Below are positions 1 through 6,724 of a stretch of DNA of 16,440 bases, one piece after another; position 1 is the stretch's first letter, and each line of letters begins with the position of its first letter. Location: assembly GCA_023260935.1 (NCBI GenBank), contig JALQTL010000227.1:1-16440 (forward strand), given 5' to 3'. Position numbers and translations under genes: made by a program. The notes beneath the pieces were generated by a model. That model ran no database searches and was not told the origin of the DNA. It saw only the letters and a program-made list of their open reading frames with translations. Origin of the DNA: Paracoccaceae bacterium. Lineage in GTDB: Bacteria > Pseudomonadota > Alphaproteobacteria > Rhodobacterales > Rhodobacteraceae.

Positions 1-39
1 GGCCACAGCGCCTGTGTCGTGACGTTCCAACAGTGCCAT
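1..39 (-). CDS. Start of a leftward gene, probably enoyl-CoA hydratase family (partial)
   Basis: An ATG on the minus strand at 39 is preceded by a strong ribosome binding site (GGAGGACAAG, complement of 40-49) and opens a frame running off the left edge: MALLERHDTGAVA. This short N-terminus resembles the opening of crotonase-fold enoyl-CoA hydratases, which often begin with a few residues, a charged turn and then an LTLNRP strand that would lie outside the window. It is divergent from a thioesterase gene 57 bases away, which would fit acyl-CoA metabolism. Only 13 residues are visible, so the gene is well supported by its start site but the family is an inference. Confidence 0.5.
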   Translation of the reverse strand, partial: MALLERHDTGAVA

Positions 40-99
40 CTTGTCCTCCGTTCCGTTTCAGTCCAACCCTAGGGGGACGACGGGAGGAAGGACAAGATG
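37..99. promoter_or_regulatory. Divergent start region with inverted repeat over both start codons
   Basis: The 57-base gap between two divergent start codons carries both ribosome binding sites. CATCTTGTCCT (37-47) and AGGACAAGATG (89-99) are perfect 11-base inverted copies that include both ATGs. A CCCTAGGG palindrome lies at 67-74, near the centre. No convincing -10/-35 pair is visible in this short gap. The similarity may only reflect two near-identical Shine-Dalgarno regions. Confidence 0.35.
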
Positions 100-528
100 C
101 AACTGCGCATGACAATCGACGAGCTGGCCGAGTTTATCGACCGTGAGTTTCCCCAAGTGGCTGATCAATTCGCCATCGATCGCCTGGCCCCGATGGAAAT
201 TGACCTGCGCTTGAAAGTCGATCATCGCCATCTGCGCCCGGGCGGCACGGTATCTGGCCCATCGATGTTTACCCTGGCAGATTGCGCCATCTATCTGGCG
301 ATTTTGGGCATGATTGGCCCCCGCGCGCTGGCGGTGACCACCAATGCCAGCTTTGATTTCATGCGCAAACCCGCCGCAAATACCGATTTGGTGGCCAAAA
401 CCCGGCTGCTAAAGCTGGGGCGCAGTTTGGCGGTGGGCGATGCGCTGCTTTATTCCGTGGGCCAAGAGGCGCCCGTGGCGCGTGCCAGCATGACCTATGC
501 CATTCCGCCCGAAAAGTCAGCTGAATGA
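97..528 (+). CDS. PaaI-family hotdog-fold acyl-CoA thioesterase
   Basis: The 143-residue protein has the size and pattern of a single hotdog-fold PaaI-type thioesterase, which hydrolyses acyl- or aryl-CoA thioesters in the cytoplasm, normally as a tetramer. The segment HRHLRPGGTVSGPSMFTLAD (residues 43-62) matches the active-site loop and start of the central helix. Typical PaaI enzymes have an HG pair followed by a helix with Asp. Here the HG position reads S53-G54-P and the Asp is D62, a variant I associate with an alphaproteobacterial subgroup. The substrate is unknown. The start at 97 has GGAGGAAGGA just upstream; an in-frame ATG at 109 is a weaker alternative. The stop overlaps the start of the downstream permease (ATGA), so the two are translationally coupled. 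Phe and Leu codons are unusually T-rich compared with most of the window. Confidence 0.85.
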   Translation: MQLRMTIDELAEFIDREFPQVADQFAIDRLAPMEIDLRLKVDHRHLRPGGTVSGPSMFTLADCAIYLAILGMIGPRALAVTTNASFDFMRKPAANTDLVAKTRLLKLGRSLAVGDALLYSVGQEAPVARASMTYAIPPEKSAE

Positions 529-1427
529 GCGGGCGCCAGCAAAATGGGCAGGCCTTAAAGGCGGTGCTGTTTTTGATGCTGGCGATTTTGTGCTTTGATG
601 CGATGAGCGTTTTGGTGCGGCTGTTGTTGGCGCGCTATTCGGTGCAAGAGCTGTCTGCCTATCGCAATGTTGTGGGGGTGCTGCCCAGCCTGGCGCTGAT
701 GATTTATACCCGCGAGCTGCGTTTGCGAGGCACGGTTTTGCGTATCACGCGCTGGCGTTTGGCCTTGTTTCGGGGCGTCGTTGTGGCGATGGCGCAGTTT
801 TTGTTTTACTCGGGCATCGGCTATCTTGAGCTGGCCACCGTTTCGGCCCTGGGGCAGACAAATGCGCTGTTTGTGGTGCTGTTATCTGTGCTGCTGCTGG
901 GCGAACGGGTGGGCCCCTGGCGCATATTTGCGCTGTTTTTGGGCTTTGCCGGCGCAATATGGATCATCCAGCCGGGCAGCGATGCGTTTTCGCTTTATGC
1001 GCTGTTCCCGGTGGGGGCGGCGCTGTGCTATGCCGTGTCTATGGTGACAGTGCGGATGTTTGGCACTGATGTGTCAAACGGGTTGCTTTACCTTTATTCC
1101 AGCGTGGCTGCGGCGGCCGGGGCGTTTTTGATGGCCGCCTTCACCACCCAATTCACCCCGATTGCCAGCTGGGCGGATGCCGGGCTGATTTTGGCCATGT
1201 CGCTGGTGGGGGGCACTGGGGTGTTGTTTATCATGCTGGCCTATCGCATGGGGCCGCCGTCGTTGCTGGCGCCTTTTGGGTATTTTGGCATACTTACGGC
1301 CTTTGGCGTGGGCTGGCTGTTTTTTGGCGAGGCGCCGCTGGATACGCTGTTTCCAGGTGTTTTCTTGATTGTTGGGGCAGGGGCGGTGATTATGTGGCGT
1401 GAAAACCGCCGCGCTGGCGGGAAATGA
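525..1427 (+). CDS. DMT-superfamily (EamA) permease
   Basis: The 300-residue inner-membrane protein has about ten hydrophobic segments arranged as two EamA repeats (roughly residues 10-140 and 155-292), the layout of drug/metabolite transporters. Typical marks are the YRNVVGVLPSL stretch after helix 2, an LGERVGPWRIFALFLGFAGA segment ending the first repeat (around 125-145) and a FFGEAPLDTLFPGVFLIVGAG segment ending the second. Members export or import small metabolites such as amino acids; the substrate cannot be read from sequence. Its ATG overlaps the stop of the thioesterase gene by four bases, so the pair forms an operon. Phe is encoded overwhelmingly by TTT here, whereas the polyamine-type permeases further on use mainly TTC, a sign of different compositional history. 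Confidence 0.88.
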   Translation: MSGRQQNGQALKAVLFLMLAILCFDAMSVLVRLLLARYSVQELSAYRNVVGVLPSLALMIYTRELRLRGTVLRITRWRLALFRGVVVAMAQFLFYSGIGYLELATVSALGQTNALFVVLLSVLLLGERVGPWRIFALFLGFAGAIWIIQPGSDAFSLYALFPVGAALCYAVSMVTVRMFGTDVSNGLLYLYSSVAAAAGAFLMAAFTTQFTPIASWADAGLILAMSLVGGTGVLFIMLAYRMGPPSLLAPFGYFGILTAFGVGWLFFGEAPLDTLFPGVFLIVGAGAVIMWRENRRAGGK

Positions 1428-1441
1428 GCGAAAATCATTGG

Positions 1442-1488
1442 GGTATTATAATACCTATTTTTCAAGCCATTGTTTTTGAATGGTTTTT
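1442..1488 (+). terminator. AT-rich palindrome and weak hairpin after the EamA gene
   Basis: GGTATTATAATACC (1442-1455) is a perfect 14-base palindrome. It is followed by a short hairpin, CCATT (1467-1471) pairing with AATGG (1479-1483), extendable outward with a G-U and A-T pairs and followed by T5 (1484-1488). The second hairpin looks like a weak rho-independent terminator for the thioesterase-permease operon. The first could be part of it or an operator-like site. It lies about 50 bases before the rplM promoter. Termination is inferred from structure only. Confidence 0.4.
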
Positions 1489-1503
1489 ACTGAAACGCCT
1501 TGC

Positions 1504-1531
1504 TTGACTGCGCCGAAACACCGGGTATAAC
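1504..1531 (+). promoter_or_regulatory. sigma70-type promoter of rplM-rpsI
   Basis: TTGACT (1504-1509) and TATAAC (1526-1531) are separated by 16 bases, close to the sigma70 consensus and the best promoter visible in the window. Transcription would start near 1539, leaving a leader of roughly 50 bases before rplM at 1592. This fits a strongly expressed ribosomal protein operon. Confidence 0.7.
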
Positions 1532-1591
1532 CCGCCCATCATTCAGATGGCGCGTTTGCGCTGTCGCGAACCAACCAAGGGTAACCCCGCT

Positions 1592-2056
1592 ATGAAAACC
1601 TTCTCTGCTACCCCGGCAGACATCGACAAGAAGTGGATCGTGATCGACGCCGAGGGCGTTGTTCTGGGCCGCCTTGCCTCGATCGTTGCCATGCGCCTGC
1701 GTGGCAAGCACAAGCCGTCTTTCACCCCCCACATGGACATGGGTGACAATGTCATCGTCATCAATGCCGACAAGGTGCAGATGACCGGCAGCAAGCGCGA
1801 TGACAAGGTCTATTACTGGCACACCGGCCACCCCGGCGGGATCAAGCAGCGCACCGCGCGGCAGGTGCTGGAAGGCGCCCACCCCGAGCGTGTGGTGATC
1901 AAGGCTGTCGAACGCATGATCACCCGCAATCGTCTGGGCCGTCAGCAGATGACCAACCTGCGCGTCTATGCCGGCGCCGAGCATCCGCACGAAGCCCAAC
2001 AGCCCACCGTCCTGGACGTGAAGGCGCTGAATCCCAAGAACACCCGGAGCGCGTGA
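1592..2056 (+). CDS. rplM: 50S ribosomal protein L13
   Basis: The 154-residue product aligns along its full length with bacterial L13, an early-assembling protein of the large ribosomal subunit. Characteristic stretches are KKWIVIDAEGVVLGRLAS (residues 13-30), MRLRGKHKPSFTPHMDMGD, YYWHTGHPGGIK and the ML-like VERMITRNRLGR segment. The ATG at 1592 is chosen because MKTFSATPADIDKKW is the usual alphaproteobacterial N-terminus and AAGGG lies about 9 bases upstream; an upstream in-frame extension to 1547 starts inside the leader and is not L13-like. Its TGA is followed after two bases by rpsI, the standard L13-S9 pair. Confidence 0.97.
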   Translation: MKTFSATPADIDKKWIVIDAEGVVLGRLASIVAMRLRGKHKPSFTPHMDMGDNVIVINADKVQMTGSKRDDKVYYWHTGHPGGIKQRTARQVLEGAHPERVVIKAVERMITRNRLGRQQMTNLRVYAGAEHPHEAQQPTVLDVKALNPKNTRSA

Positions 2057-2058
2057 TC

Positions 2059-2547
2059 ATGGCTGACATCAAATCCCTCGACGATCTGAAATCGGCCGTT
2101 TCCGGGTCCGAAAGCGCTGCCGCCCCGGCAGCCGCGCCGCGCACCCCGGTGCGTGATGCCCTTGGCCGCGCCTATGCCACCGGCAAGCGCAAGGATGCGG
2201 TTGCCCGCGTCTGGGTCAAGCCCGGCACCGGCAAGGTCACCGTGAACGGCAAGGAAATGGCGGCCTATTTCGCCCGCCCGGTGCTGCAAATGATCCTGAA
2301 GCAGCCGTTTTCGGTTGCCAATGTGGAAGGCCAGTTCGACGTGATGGCCACTGTCACCGGTGGCGGTCTTTCGGGGCAGGCCGGTGCTGTCAAGCACGGC
2401 ATCTCGAAAGCGCTTCAGCTGTTCGAACCGTCGCTGCGTCCGGCGCTGAAGGCGGCTGGTTTCCTTACCCGCGACAGTCGCGTGGTGGAACGCAAGAAGT
2501 ATGGCAAGGCCAAGGCCCGCCGGTCCTTCCAGTTCTCGAAGCGCTGA
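2059..2547 (+). CDS. rpsI: 30S ribosomal protein S9
   Basis: The 162-residue protein is S9, a component of the small-subunit head whose C-terminal tail reaches the P-site tRNA. The conserved core begins at YATGKRKDAVARVWVKPGTG (about residue 39) and ends with the universal basic tail RRSFQFSKR. An Ala/Pro-rich N-terminal extension of about 38 residues is usual for alphaproteobacterial S9. The ATG at 2059 is preferred over a GTG at 2053, because GGAG at 2047-2050 is correctly spaced for the ATG and too close to the GTG. The gene lies two bases after the rplM stop and ends just before a strong terminator. Confidence 0.97.
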   Translation: MADIKSLDDLKSAVSGSESAAAPAAAPRTPVRDALGRAYATGKRKDAVARVWVKPGTGKVTVNGKEMAAYFARPVLQMILKQPFSVANVEGQFDVMATVTGGGLSGQAGAVKHGISKALQLFEPSLRPALKAAGFLTRDSRVVERKKYGKAKARRSFQFSKR

Positions 2548-2568
2548 TCTTCGCATTCTTTCGACGAG

Positions 2569-2596
2569 AAGGCCCGCCCCCATGGCGGGCCTTTTT
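2569..2596 (+). terminator. Rho-independent terminator of rplM-rpsI
   Basis: AAGGCCCGCC (2569-2578) pairs with GGCGGGCCTT (2584-2593) around a five-base loop and is followed by further T residues to 2596. It sits about 20 bases after the rpsI stop. Confidence 0.85.
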
Positions 2597-2669
2597 CATT
2601 TGGCGCCTGACTGGTGCAGCCGTCACGACGGAACGGTCAGCCCCCGAAACCATCACCGGACGCAACGGC

Positions 2670-2696
2670 AAAAAAGAGGGCCGGATGAACCGGCCC
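2670..2696 (-). terminator. Rho-independent terminator of the DUF1127 gene
   Basis: On the minus strand GGGCCGG and CCGGCCC (plus coordinates 2690-2696 and 2678-2684) form a seven-base GC stem around a five-base loop. It is followed by TC and T6 (plus-strand A6 at 2670-2675). It lies about 50 bases past the stop at 2747. Confidence 0.8.
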
Positions 2697-2746
2697 AGTC
2701 AGGGGAAGTCGTCTCAGGGGGCAAAAGCGGGAACAGGGCCGGGCGA

Positions 2747-2959
2747 TCAGTGGCGCCAGAACGGGCGGACGGCCTCTCCCATCGCGGACACAGGGTCGAT
2801 CCCGATATCCTTCAGCATATGCGCATCAAGGGCCCGCAGGTGCTGGCGGGTGCGGCGTCGGGTTTCCCATGTCATCACCAGAACGGCCACGCCCAGCACC
2901 ATCCGCGACAGCGGGGGCAGGGCAGCGGGGCGCAGGACCAGCGTTTCAGCGGGAGACAT
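2747..2959 (-). CDS. DUF1127 domain small protein
   Basis: The 70-residue basic protein ends with a DUF1127 motif: an Arg-rich helix (WETRRRTRQHLRALDAHMLK, residues 31-50) followed by DIGIDPVSAMGEA. Members of this family are short, abundant in alphaproteobacteria, and some have been linked to RNA binding and stress responses, including a protein in Rhodobacter sphaeroides; the role here is not known. Residues 17-31 form a short hydrophobic stretch. The start at 2959 is chosen for the AAGGAAAA ribosome binding site nine bases upstream; a longer in-frame reading to 3217 would run through the regulator gene and is rejected. It is divergent from a MocR-type regulator and its upstream region contains repeated TGATACAA boxes, so that regulator probably controls it. 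Confidence 0.85.
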   Translation of the reverse strand: MSPAETLVLRPAALPPLSRMVLGVAVLVMTWETRRRTRQHLRALDAHMLKDIGIDPVSAMGEAVRPFWRH

Positions 2960-2971
2960 TTCGACTTTTCC

Positions 2972-3060
2972 TTGTATTGATACAATTGCAAAGTATGCAG
3001 TAGTATATTGATACAAAACCCCCGGGATGAGTCGCCAGAGGAACATTGTGGCTGATACAA
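2972..3060. promoter_or_regulatory. Operator array of TGATACAA boxes between DUF1127 and mocR-like gene
   Basis: Three direct copies of TGATACAA lie at 2978-2985, 3009-3016 and 3053-3060, start spacings 31 and 44 bases. The first sits in an imperfect palindrome, TTGTATTGATACAA (2972-2985). MocR/GabR-type regulators bind short direct repeats in divergent promoters, GabR using ATACCA-like boxes, so these are good candidates for autoregulatory sites. The third copy lies just inside the regulator's reading frame. The region is markedly AT-rich against its surroundings. Exact -10/-35 elements cannot be assigned with confidence on either strand. Confidence 0.6.
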
Positions 3061-4454
3061 TAAAGTGGTGCCCTGATCTGTCCGCGGCCGAGGGGCCGAA
3101 ATATCTTGCCCTGATGCGCGCCCTGCGCGAGGCGATACGGACGGGAGAGCTTGCCGAAGGCGCGCAGCTGCCCACGGTACGCGATCTGGCATGGCAGCTG
3201 AAGGTAACGCCCGGCACCGTGGCCCGCGCCTACAGCCTTGCAACGCAGGAAGGCATGCTGGCCGCGACCGTGGGCCGGGGCACCTTTGTCGCCAGCTCAA
3301 GCCCCCGCCTGGGCCCGACCCAGGCCCTTTTCATCGAGCGCGATCCGCTGCTGGATCAGGGCCGCGTCGATCTGCGCGCGCCCATTCTGCCCGATATCGG
3401 CCAGAACGCCGCCATCGTGCGCGCCTTGCGAGACATTTCCGAAGACCCCGGCAATGACTGGGTGGATTACCCCAGCCAAAGGGCCGAAGCCCCCCTGCGC
3501 GCAGCCGTCTGCGCCTGGGTATCGGACCGGGTTCTGGGCGCCATCGGCCCCGATGACATCGTGCTGACCCATGGCGGGCAGAACGCGATCAACCTGATCC
3601 TGCAATGCTGCCTGCGCGGTGACCGCCCGGTCGTGCTGACAGAGGAACTCGCCTATCCCGGTTTCCGCCACGCCGCCCGCCTTGCCCGGGCCGAGGTGGT
3701 GGCGGTGGAAATGGATGACGAAGGGATCACCCCCGAAGCGCTGGAGGCGGCCTGCCGGCGCCACGGCGCGCGCGTGCTGTGCCTGACGCCCGAGGCGCAG
3801 AACCCCACCACCGGCCGCATGTCCCCCGAAAGACGCGCGGCCATCGCCCAGATTGCCCGCCGCCATGATCTTCAGATTATCGAGGATGACTGCTATTCGC
3901 TTTCCCTTTCGAACTGGCCGGCGATCCGCGCCTTGGCGCCGGAACGCACATGGTATGTGGGCAGCCTCTCCAAAACCGTTTCGGCCGGCCTGCGCTTTGG
4001 CTATATCGTGGCGCCAACCGGCATGGGGCAGACCGGGCGGCTGACGGCGCAGCACGCCTTTTTCGCCCTTGCCCGCCCGATCGAGGCGCTGGTGATGCAA
4101 CTCTTTGACAGCGGCGAGGCCGCGCGCCTGCGCGACAAGGTCTATGCCGATCTGGAAGAACGCATCCAGATGGCCGTGAACACGCTGGGCGCCTTTGATC
4201 TGGCCTGGCAGCCCGGGCTGCGCTTTGCCTTTCTGCGCCTGCCTTCGGGGTGGCGGTCCTCAACCTTTGTTGCCCGCGCGGAAGGGGCGGGGGTGATGAT
4301 CCGGTCGGCAGATGAATATGCGCTGGTCCATGGCCGCGCACCCAATGCCGTGCGCATCGCGTTCAGCGGCAATGTGCCCGCGCCGGCCTTTCGGGGGGCG
4401 CTGGAGACTGTGGCGAGGTTGCTGGCCGACCCGCCCGGCGATCTGGCCGTCTGA
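3048..4454 (+). CDS. MocR-family regulator: GntR-type wHTH fused to PLP aminotransferase-like domain
   Basis: The 468-residue protein joins an N-terminal GntR-type winged helix (about residues 17-83, with LPTVRDLAWQLKVTPGTVAR and the wing VGRGTFVAS) to a fold-type I aminotransferase-like domain (about 105-460). PLP-site residues are visible: QNPTT around 251-255, the EDDCY pair region at 279-283 and the cofactor Lys309 in SLSKT. Such proteins use PLP or its adducts as effectors, for instance in vitamin B6, GABA or taurine control; the effector here is unknown. The GTG at 3048 is chosen because AGAGGA at 3037-3042 is well placed and homologues begin close to this point; an in-frame ATG at 3027 has no ribosome binding site. 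It is divergent from the DUF1127 gene and shares its operator boxes. Confidence 0.88.
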   Translation: MADTIKWCPDLSAAEGPKYLALMRALREAIRTGELAEGAQLPTVRDLAWQLKVTPGTVARAYSLATQEGMLAATVGRGTFVASSSPRLGPTQALFIERDPLLDQGRVDLRAPILPDIGQNAAIVRALRDISEDPGNDWVDYPSQRAEAPLRAAVCAWVSDRVLGAIGPDDIVLTHGGQNAINLILQCCLRGDRPVVLTEELAYPGFRHAARLARAEVVAVEMDDEGITPEALEAACRRHGARVLCLTPEAQNPTTGRMSPERRAAIAQIARRHDLQIIEDDCYSLSLSNWPAIRALAPERTWYVGSLSKTVSAGLRFGYIVAPTGMGQTGRLTAQHAFFALARPIEALVMQLFDSGEAARLRDKVYADLEERIQMAVNTLGAFDLAWQPGLRFAFLRLPSGWRSSTFVARAEGAGVMIRSADEYALVHGRAPNAVRIAFSGNVPAPAFRGALETVARLLADPPGDLAV

Positions 4455-4633
4455 TCCAAGGCGGGGGGGGCAGGGGCCGGCATGGGGCGGGGCAGCACCT
4501 GTGGCCGCGCGGACTCAGCTACGCGGAATTGATGACGCAGGGCGGCAGGCCCGCTTGACCAAAGCGCGCGGCCCAAGCACCTTCGGCCCATAATGAGCAG
4601 GCGCGTGAACGCGCGACAAAAAAGGAATCCCGA
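4455..4633. other. Intergenic stretch without a recognised gene
   Basis: This 179-base GC-rich gap follows the MocR-type gene. I see no coding frame with a ribosome binding site and no clear terminator. A GCGCGT-GA-ACGCGC inverted repeat (4601-4614) lies directly before the next gene and a CATAAT at 4589-4594 could be a -10 element, but no correctly spaced -35 accompanies it. Confidence 0.4.
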
Positions 4634-4891
4634 ATGGGACAACAGGCATCTTTTCATGCCCCCAACGGCGGGGCAGATTTTCTGGGCTGGCGCAAACGTG
4701 CAGGCCTGACCGAAATCATCTATGACGATGGCGTGGCCCGCCGGATGGTCTGGCGTGTGGCCAGCGACCGGATGGATGAAGGCCGCCTGTCGGATGCGCT
4801 TCGCGCGGCGGTGGGGGCCACGCGGGTGGTGCCGTCACTGTATGAAGAGCTGAAAAAGCGTGCCATCGCCATCGAACGCGTGGGCTGCTGA
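4634..4891 (+). CDS. Small conserved-type protein of unknown function
   Basis: This 85-residue soluble protein is not one I recognise. It starts at an ATG with AAAGGAA about eight bases upstream and ends shortly before a strong terminator, so it looks like a real single-gene unit. It has no signal peptide, no membrane segment and no obvious metal-binding motif. The N-terminal part contains a Gly/Ala-rich turn and LGWRKRAGLTEIIYDDG; the C-terminal part (about residues 50-82) is predicted mainly helical with alternating charge (SDALRAAVGATRVVPSLYEELKKRAIAIE). Codon use matches the window's GC-rich majority. The nearest neighbours are the MocR-type regulator upstream and the ABC importer downstream, but terminator placement argues against an operon with the latter. 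Confidence 0.7.
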   Translation: MGQQASFHAPNGGADFLGWRKRAGLTEIIYDDGVARRMVWRVASDRMDEGRLSDALRAAVGATRVVPSLYEELKKRAIAIERVGC

Positions 4892-4920
4892 CAGCTTGTG
4901 GCCTGCCTGAAATGACAGCA

Positions 4921-4946
4921 AGGCCGGGCAGCCGCCCGGCTTTTTT
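4921..4946 (+). terminator. Rho-independent terminator after the 85-residue gene
   Basis: GCCGGGC (4923-4929) pairs with GCCCGGC (4934-4940) across a four-base loop and runs straight into T6 (4941-4946). It lies about 30 bases after the stop codon. Confidence 0.88.
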
Positions 4947-4960
4947 GCGCGGCAGCGCGC

Positions 4961-5005
4961 CTTGTGCTTGCCACTGCACCCGGCTTGTGCCTATTTTTGA
5001 TCAAA
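4961..5005 (+). promoter_or_regulatory. Putative promoter/operator of the ABC importer operon
   Basis: Between the preceding terminator and the first permease are a direct repeat CTTGTGC (4961-4967 and 4984-4990) and a perfect palindrome TTTGATCAAA (4996-5005). TTGCCA (4968-4973) with TATTTT (4992-4997), 18 bases apart, could be a -35/-10 pair, in which case the palindrome would overlap the start region as a repressor site would. Both promoter and operator are inferred. Confidence 0.4.
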
Positions 5006-5036
5006 CGACGGAAGATACCGTTCGACAGGGGGAATA

Positions 5037-5918
5037 ATGGCGCGCATGCAAGACCCTGGTCTGCGCAGGGAAGCCCGATCCGGTCTGGCCATGGTCAGCC
5101 CGACGCTGCTTTATGCCGTCCTGCTTCTGGCGGCACCGCTGGCGACGGTTCTTCTGTATTCGGTCCTGACCAGCGCCCGGGGGCAGGTGAGCTGGGACTT
5201 CACCCTTGGCAATTACATCGAGGTATGGACCGGCCCGGTCTACCGCGCAATCATGCTGCGGTCGCTGACGGTGGCCCTTGGCGTGACGCTGGTGACAGTG
5301 CTGATCGCCTATCCCATCGCCTATTTCGTCAGCATGCATGTCGAGCCCTCGAAGAAATCGCTCTGGCTGTTCCTGATCACCATCCCGTTCTGGACCAGCT
5401 ATCTGATCCGCGTGTTCTTGTGGAAAGTGATCCTTGGCTATAACGGCGTGATCAATTCCGGCCTGATGAGCGTGGGCATCATCGACGAGCCCTTGCAGTG
5501 GATCAACTACAACGTCGGGGCGCTGATCGTCACGCTGGCCCATGCCTATGCGCCCTTTGCCATCCTGCCAATCTTTGTCAGCCTTGAAAAGATTGACCGC
5601 AGCCTGCTGGAGGCGGGGCAAGATCTGGGGGAATCGAAGCTGCGCACGTTCTGGCGGGTGACGCTGCCCCTGTCGATGCCGGGGGTGATCGCGGCGGTGC
5701 TGATCGTCTTCATCCCCACCATCGGGGACTACGTCACGCCGGACCTGATCGGCGGGGGCAAGCTGCCGATGATCGCCAACATGATGGAAGTGCAGATGCT
5801 GAAGGTGAACAACAAGGCGCTGGGGTCGGCCATCGCGGTCAGCGCCATGCTGATCGTGGGCATCGTGGCGGTCGGCTTCGTGCTTTTGAACCGCCGGTTC
5901 CTGGGGCCGCAAAAATGA
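5037..5918 (+). CDS. ABC transporter permease, spermidine/putrescine (PotB) type
   Basis: The 293-residue inner-membrane protein is a binding-protein-dependent permease of the polyamine class. A first transmembrane helix (about residues 15-42) is followed by a periplasmic segment and a core of five helices. The cytoplasmic coupling loop is seen as SLLEAGQDLGESKLRTFWRV (about 184-203), the EAA-type motif that docks on the ATPase, followed by TLPLSMPGVIAA. Features such as PFWTSYLIRVFLWKVILGYNGVIN are typical of PotB-like subunits. The ATG at 5037 follows a GGGGGAA ribosome binding site. Its stop overlaps the second permease gene by four bases. The substrate may be a polyamine or a related small organic molecule; family resemblance cannot settle this. 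Confidence 0.88.
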   Translation: MARMQDPGLRREARSGLAMVSPTLLYAVLLLAAPLATVLLYSVLTSARGQVSWDFTLGNYIEVWTGPVYRAIMLRSLTVALGVTLVTVLIAYPIAYFVSMHVEPSKKSLWLFLITIPFWTSYLIRVFLWKVILGYNGVINSGLMSVGIIDEPLQWINYNVGALIVTLAHAYAPFAILPIFVSLEKIDRSLLEAGQDLGESKLRTFWRVTLPLSMPGVIAAVLIVFIPTIGDYVTPDLIGGGKLPMIANMMEVQMLKVNNKALGSAIAVSAMLIVGIVAVGFVLLNRRFLGPQK

Positions 5919-6724
5919 AACAGGGACGTTCGCTTCGCGCCTATGCCATCGGTTATCTGGTGTTTCTTTACGCCCCGATCCTGCTGTTGCCCGTCTTTGC
6001 CTTCAACGATTCCAAGATCATCGCCTTCCCGCTGTCGGGTTTTACCACGAACTGGTTTTCCGAGATGTGGTCGGATGCGCAGGTCTGGATCGCGCTGAAG
6101 AACTCGCTGACCATCGCCGCCTCTGCCTCGATCCTTGCCACAACCTTCGGGATCTTTGCCGCCCGCGCCTCGCAGCGCTACCGCTTTCCCGGCAAGGGGG
6201 CGGCCATGGGGCTGATCATGCTGCCACTGGTCCTGCCCGAAATGATCGTGGCCATGTCGCTTCTGGTGGTGCTGCTGGCCGTCGGTGTGCCGCTGTCGAT
6301 CTTTACGGTGATCCTTGGCCATGTGCTGATCTGCACGCCCTTTGCCGTGGCGATCCTCACCTCGGCCTTTCAGTCGCTGGACAGGTCGCTGGAAGAGGCG
6401 GCCTATGATCTGGGCGAAACGCCGGTGTCCACGTTCCGCCTGATCATCCTGCCCCTGGTGATGCCCGGCATCATCTCGTCGCTGCTGATCTGCTTCACCA
6501 TCAGCCTTGATGAATTCATCATCGCCTACTTCCTTGCGGGCGCGGATACGGTGCTGTCTGCCTATATCTACAGCCAGTTCCGCTTTCCCGCCCGCGTTCC
6601 CGCCATGCTGGCGCTTGGCACCATCCTTGTTCTGGTGTCGATCTGCCTGCTGACCGTTGCAGAATATTTCCGCCGTCGCGGCATCGCAAAGACCGGCGGC
6701 AAGGACACCGGAGGCTTCTTGTGA
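5915..6724 (+). CDS. ABC transporter permease, spermidine/putrescine (PotC) type
   Basis: This 269-residue inner-membrane subunit pairs with the preceding permease to form the channel. It opens with a hydrophobic helix (YAIGYLVFLYAPILLLPVFAFNDS, about residues 10-33), where the APILLLPVFAFNDS pattern is typical of PotC proteins. The coupling loop reads SLDRSLEEAAYDLGETPVST (about residues 153-172), followed by LPLVMPGI. A later SLDEFIIAYFLAG stretch is also characteristic of PotC/YdcV-type permeases. It overlaps the upstream permease by four bases and its stop overlaps the GTG of the ATPase gene by four bases, so all three are translationally coupled. Confidence 0.88.
   Translation: MKQGRSLRAYAIGYLVFLYAPILLLPVFAFNDSKIIAFPLSGFTTNWFSEMWSDAQVWIALKNSLTIAASASILATTFGIFAARASQRYRFPGKGAAMGLIMLPLVLPEMIVAMSLLVVLLAVGVPLSIFTVILGHVLICTPFAVAILTSAFQSLDRSLEEAAYDLGETPVSTFRLIILPLVMPGIISSLLICFTISLDEFIIAYFLAGADTVLSAYIYSQFRFPARVPAMLALGTILVLVSICLLTVAEYFRRRGIAKTGGKDTGGFL

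Noticed and set aside
2960..3217. Longer DUF1127 reading (156 residues)
   Set aside because: It would extend through the operator region and into the MocR-type gene on the opposite strand; the short form has a ribosome binding site and the normal family length.
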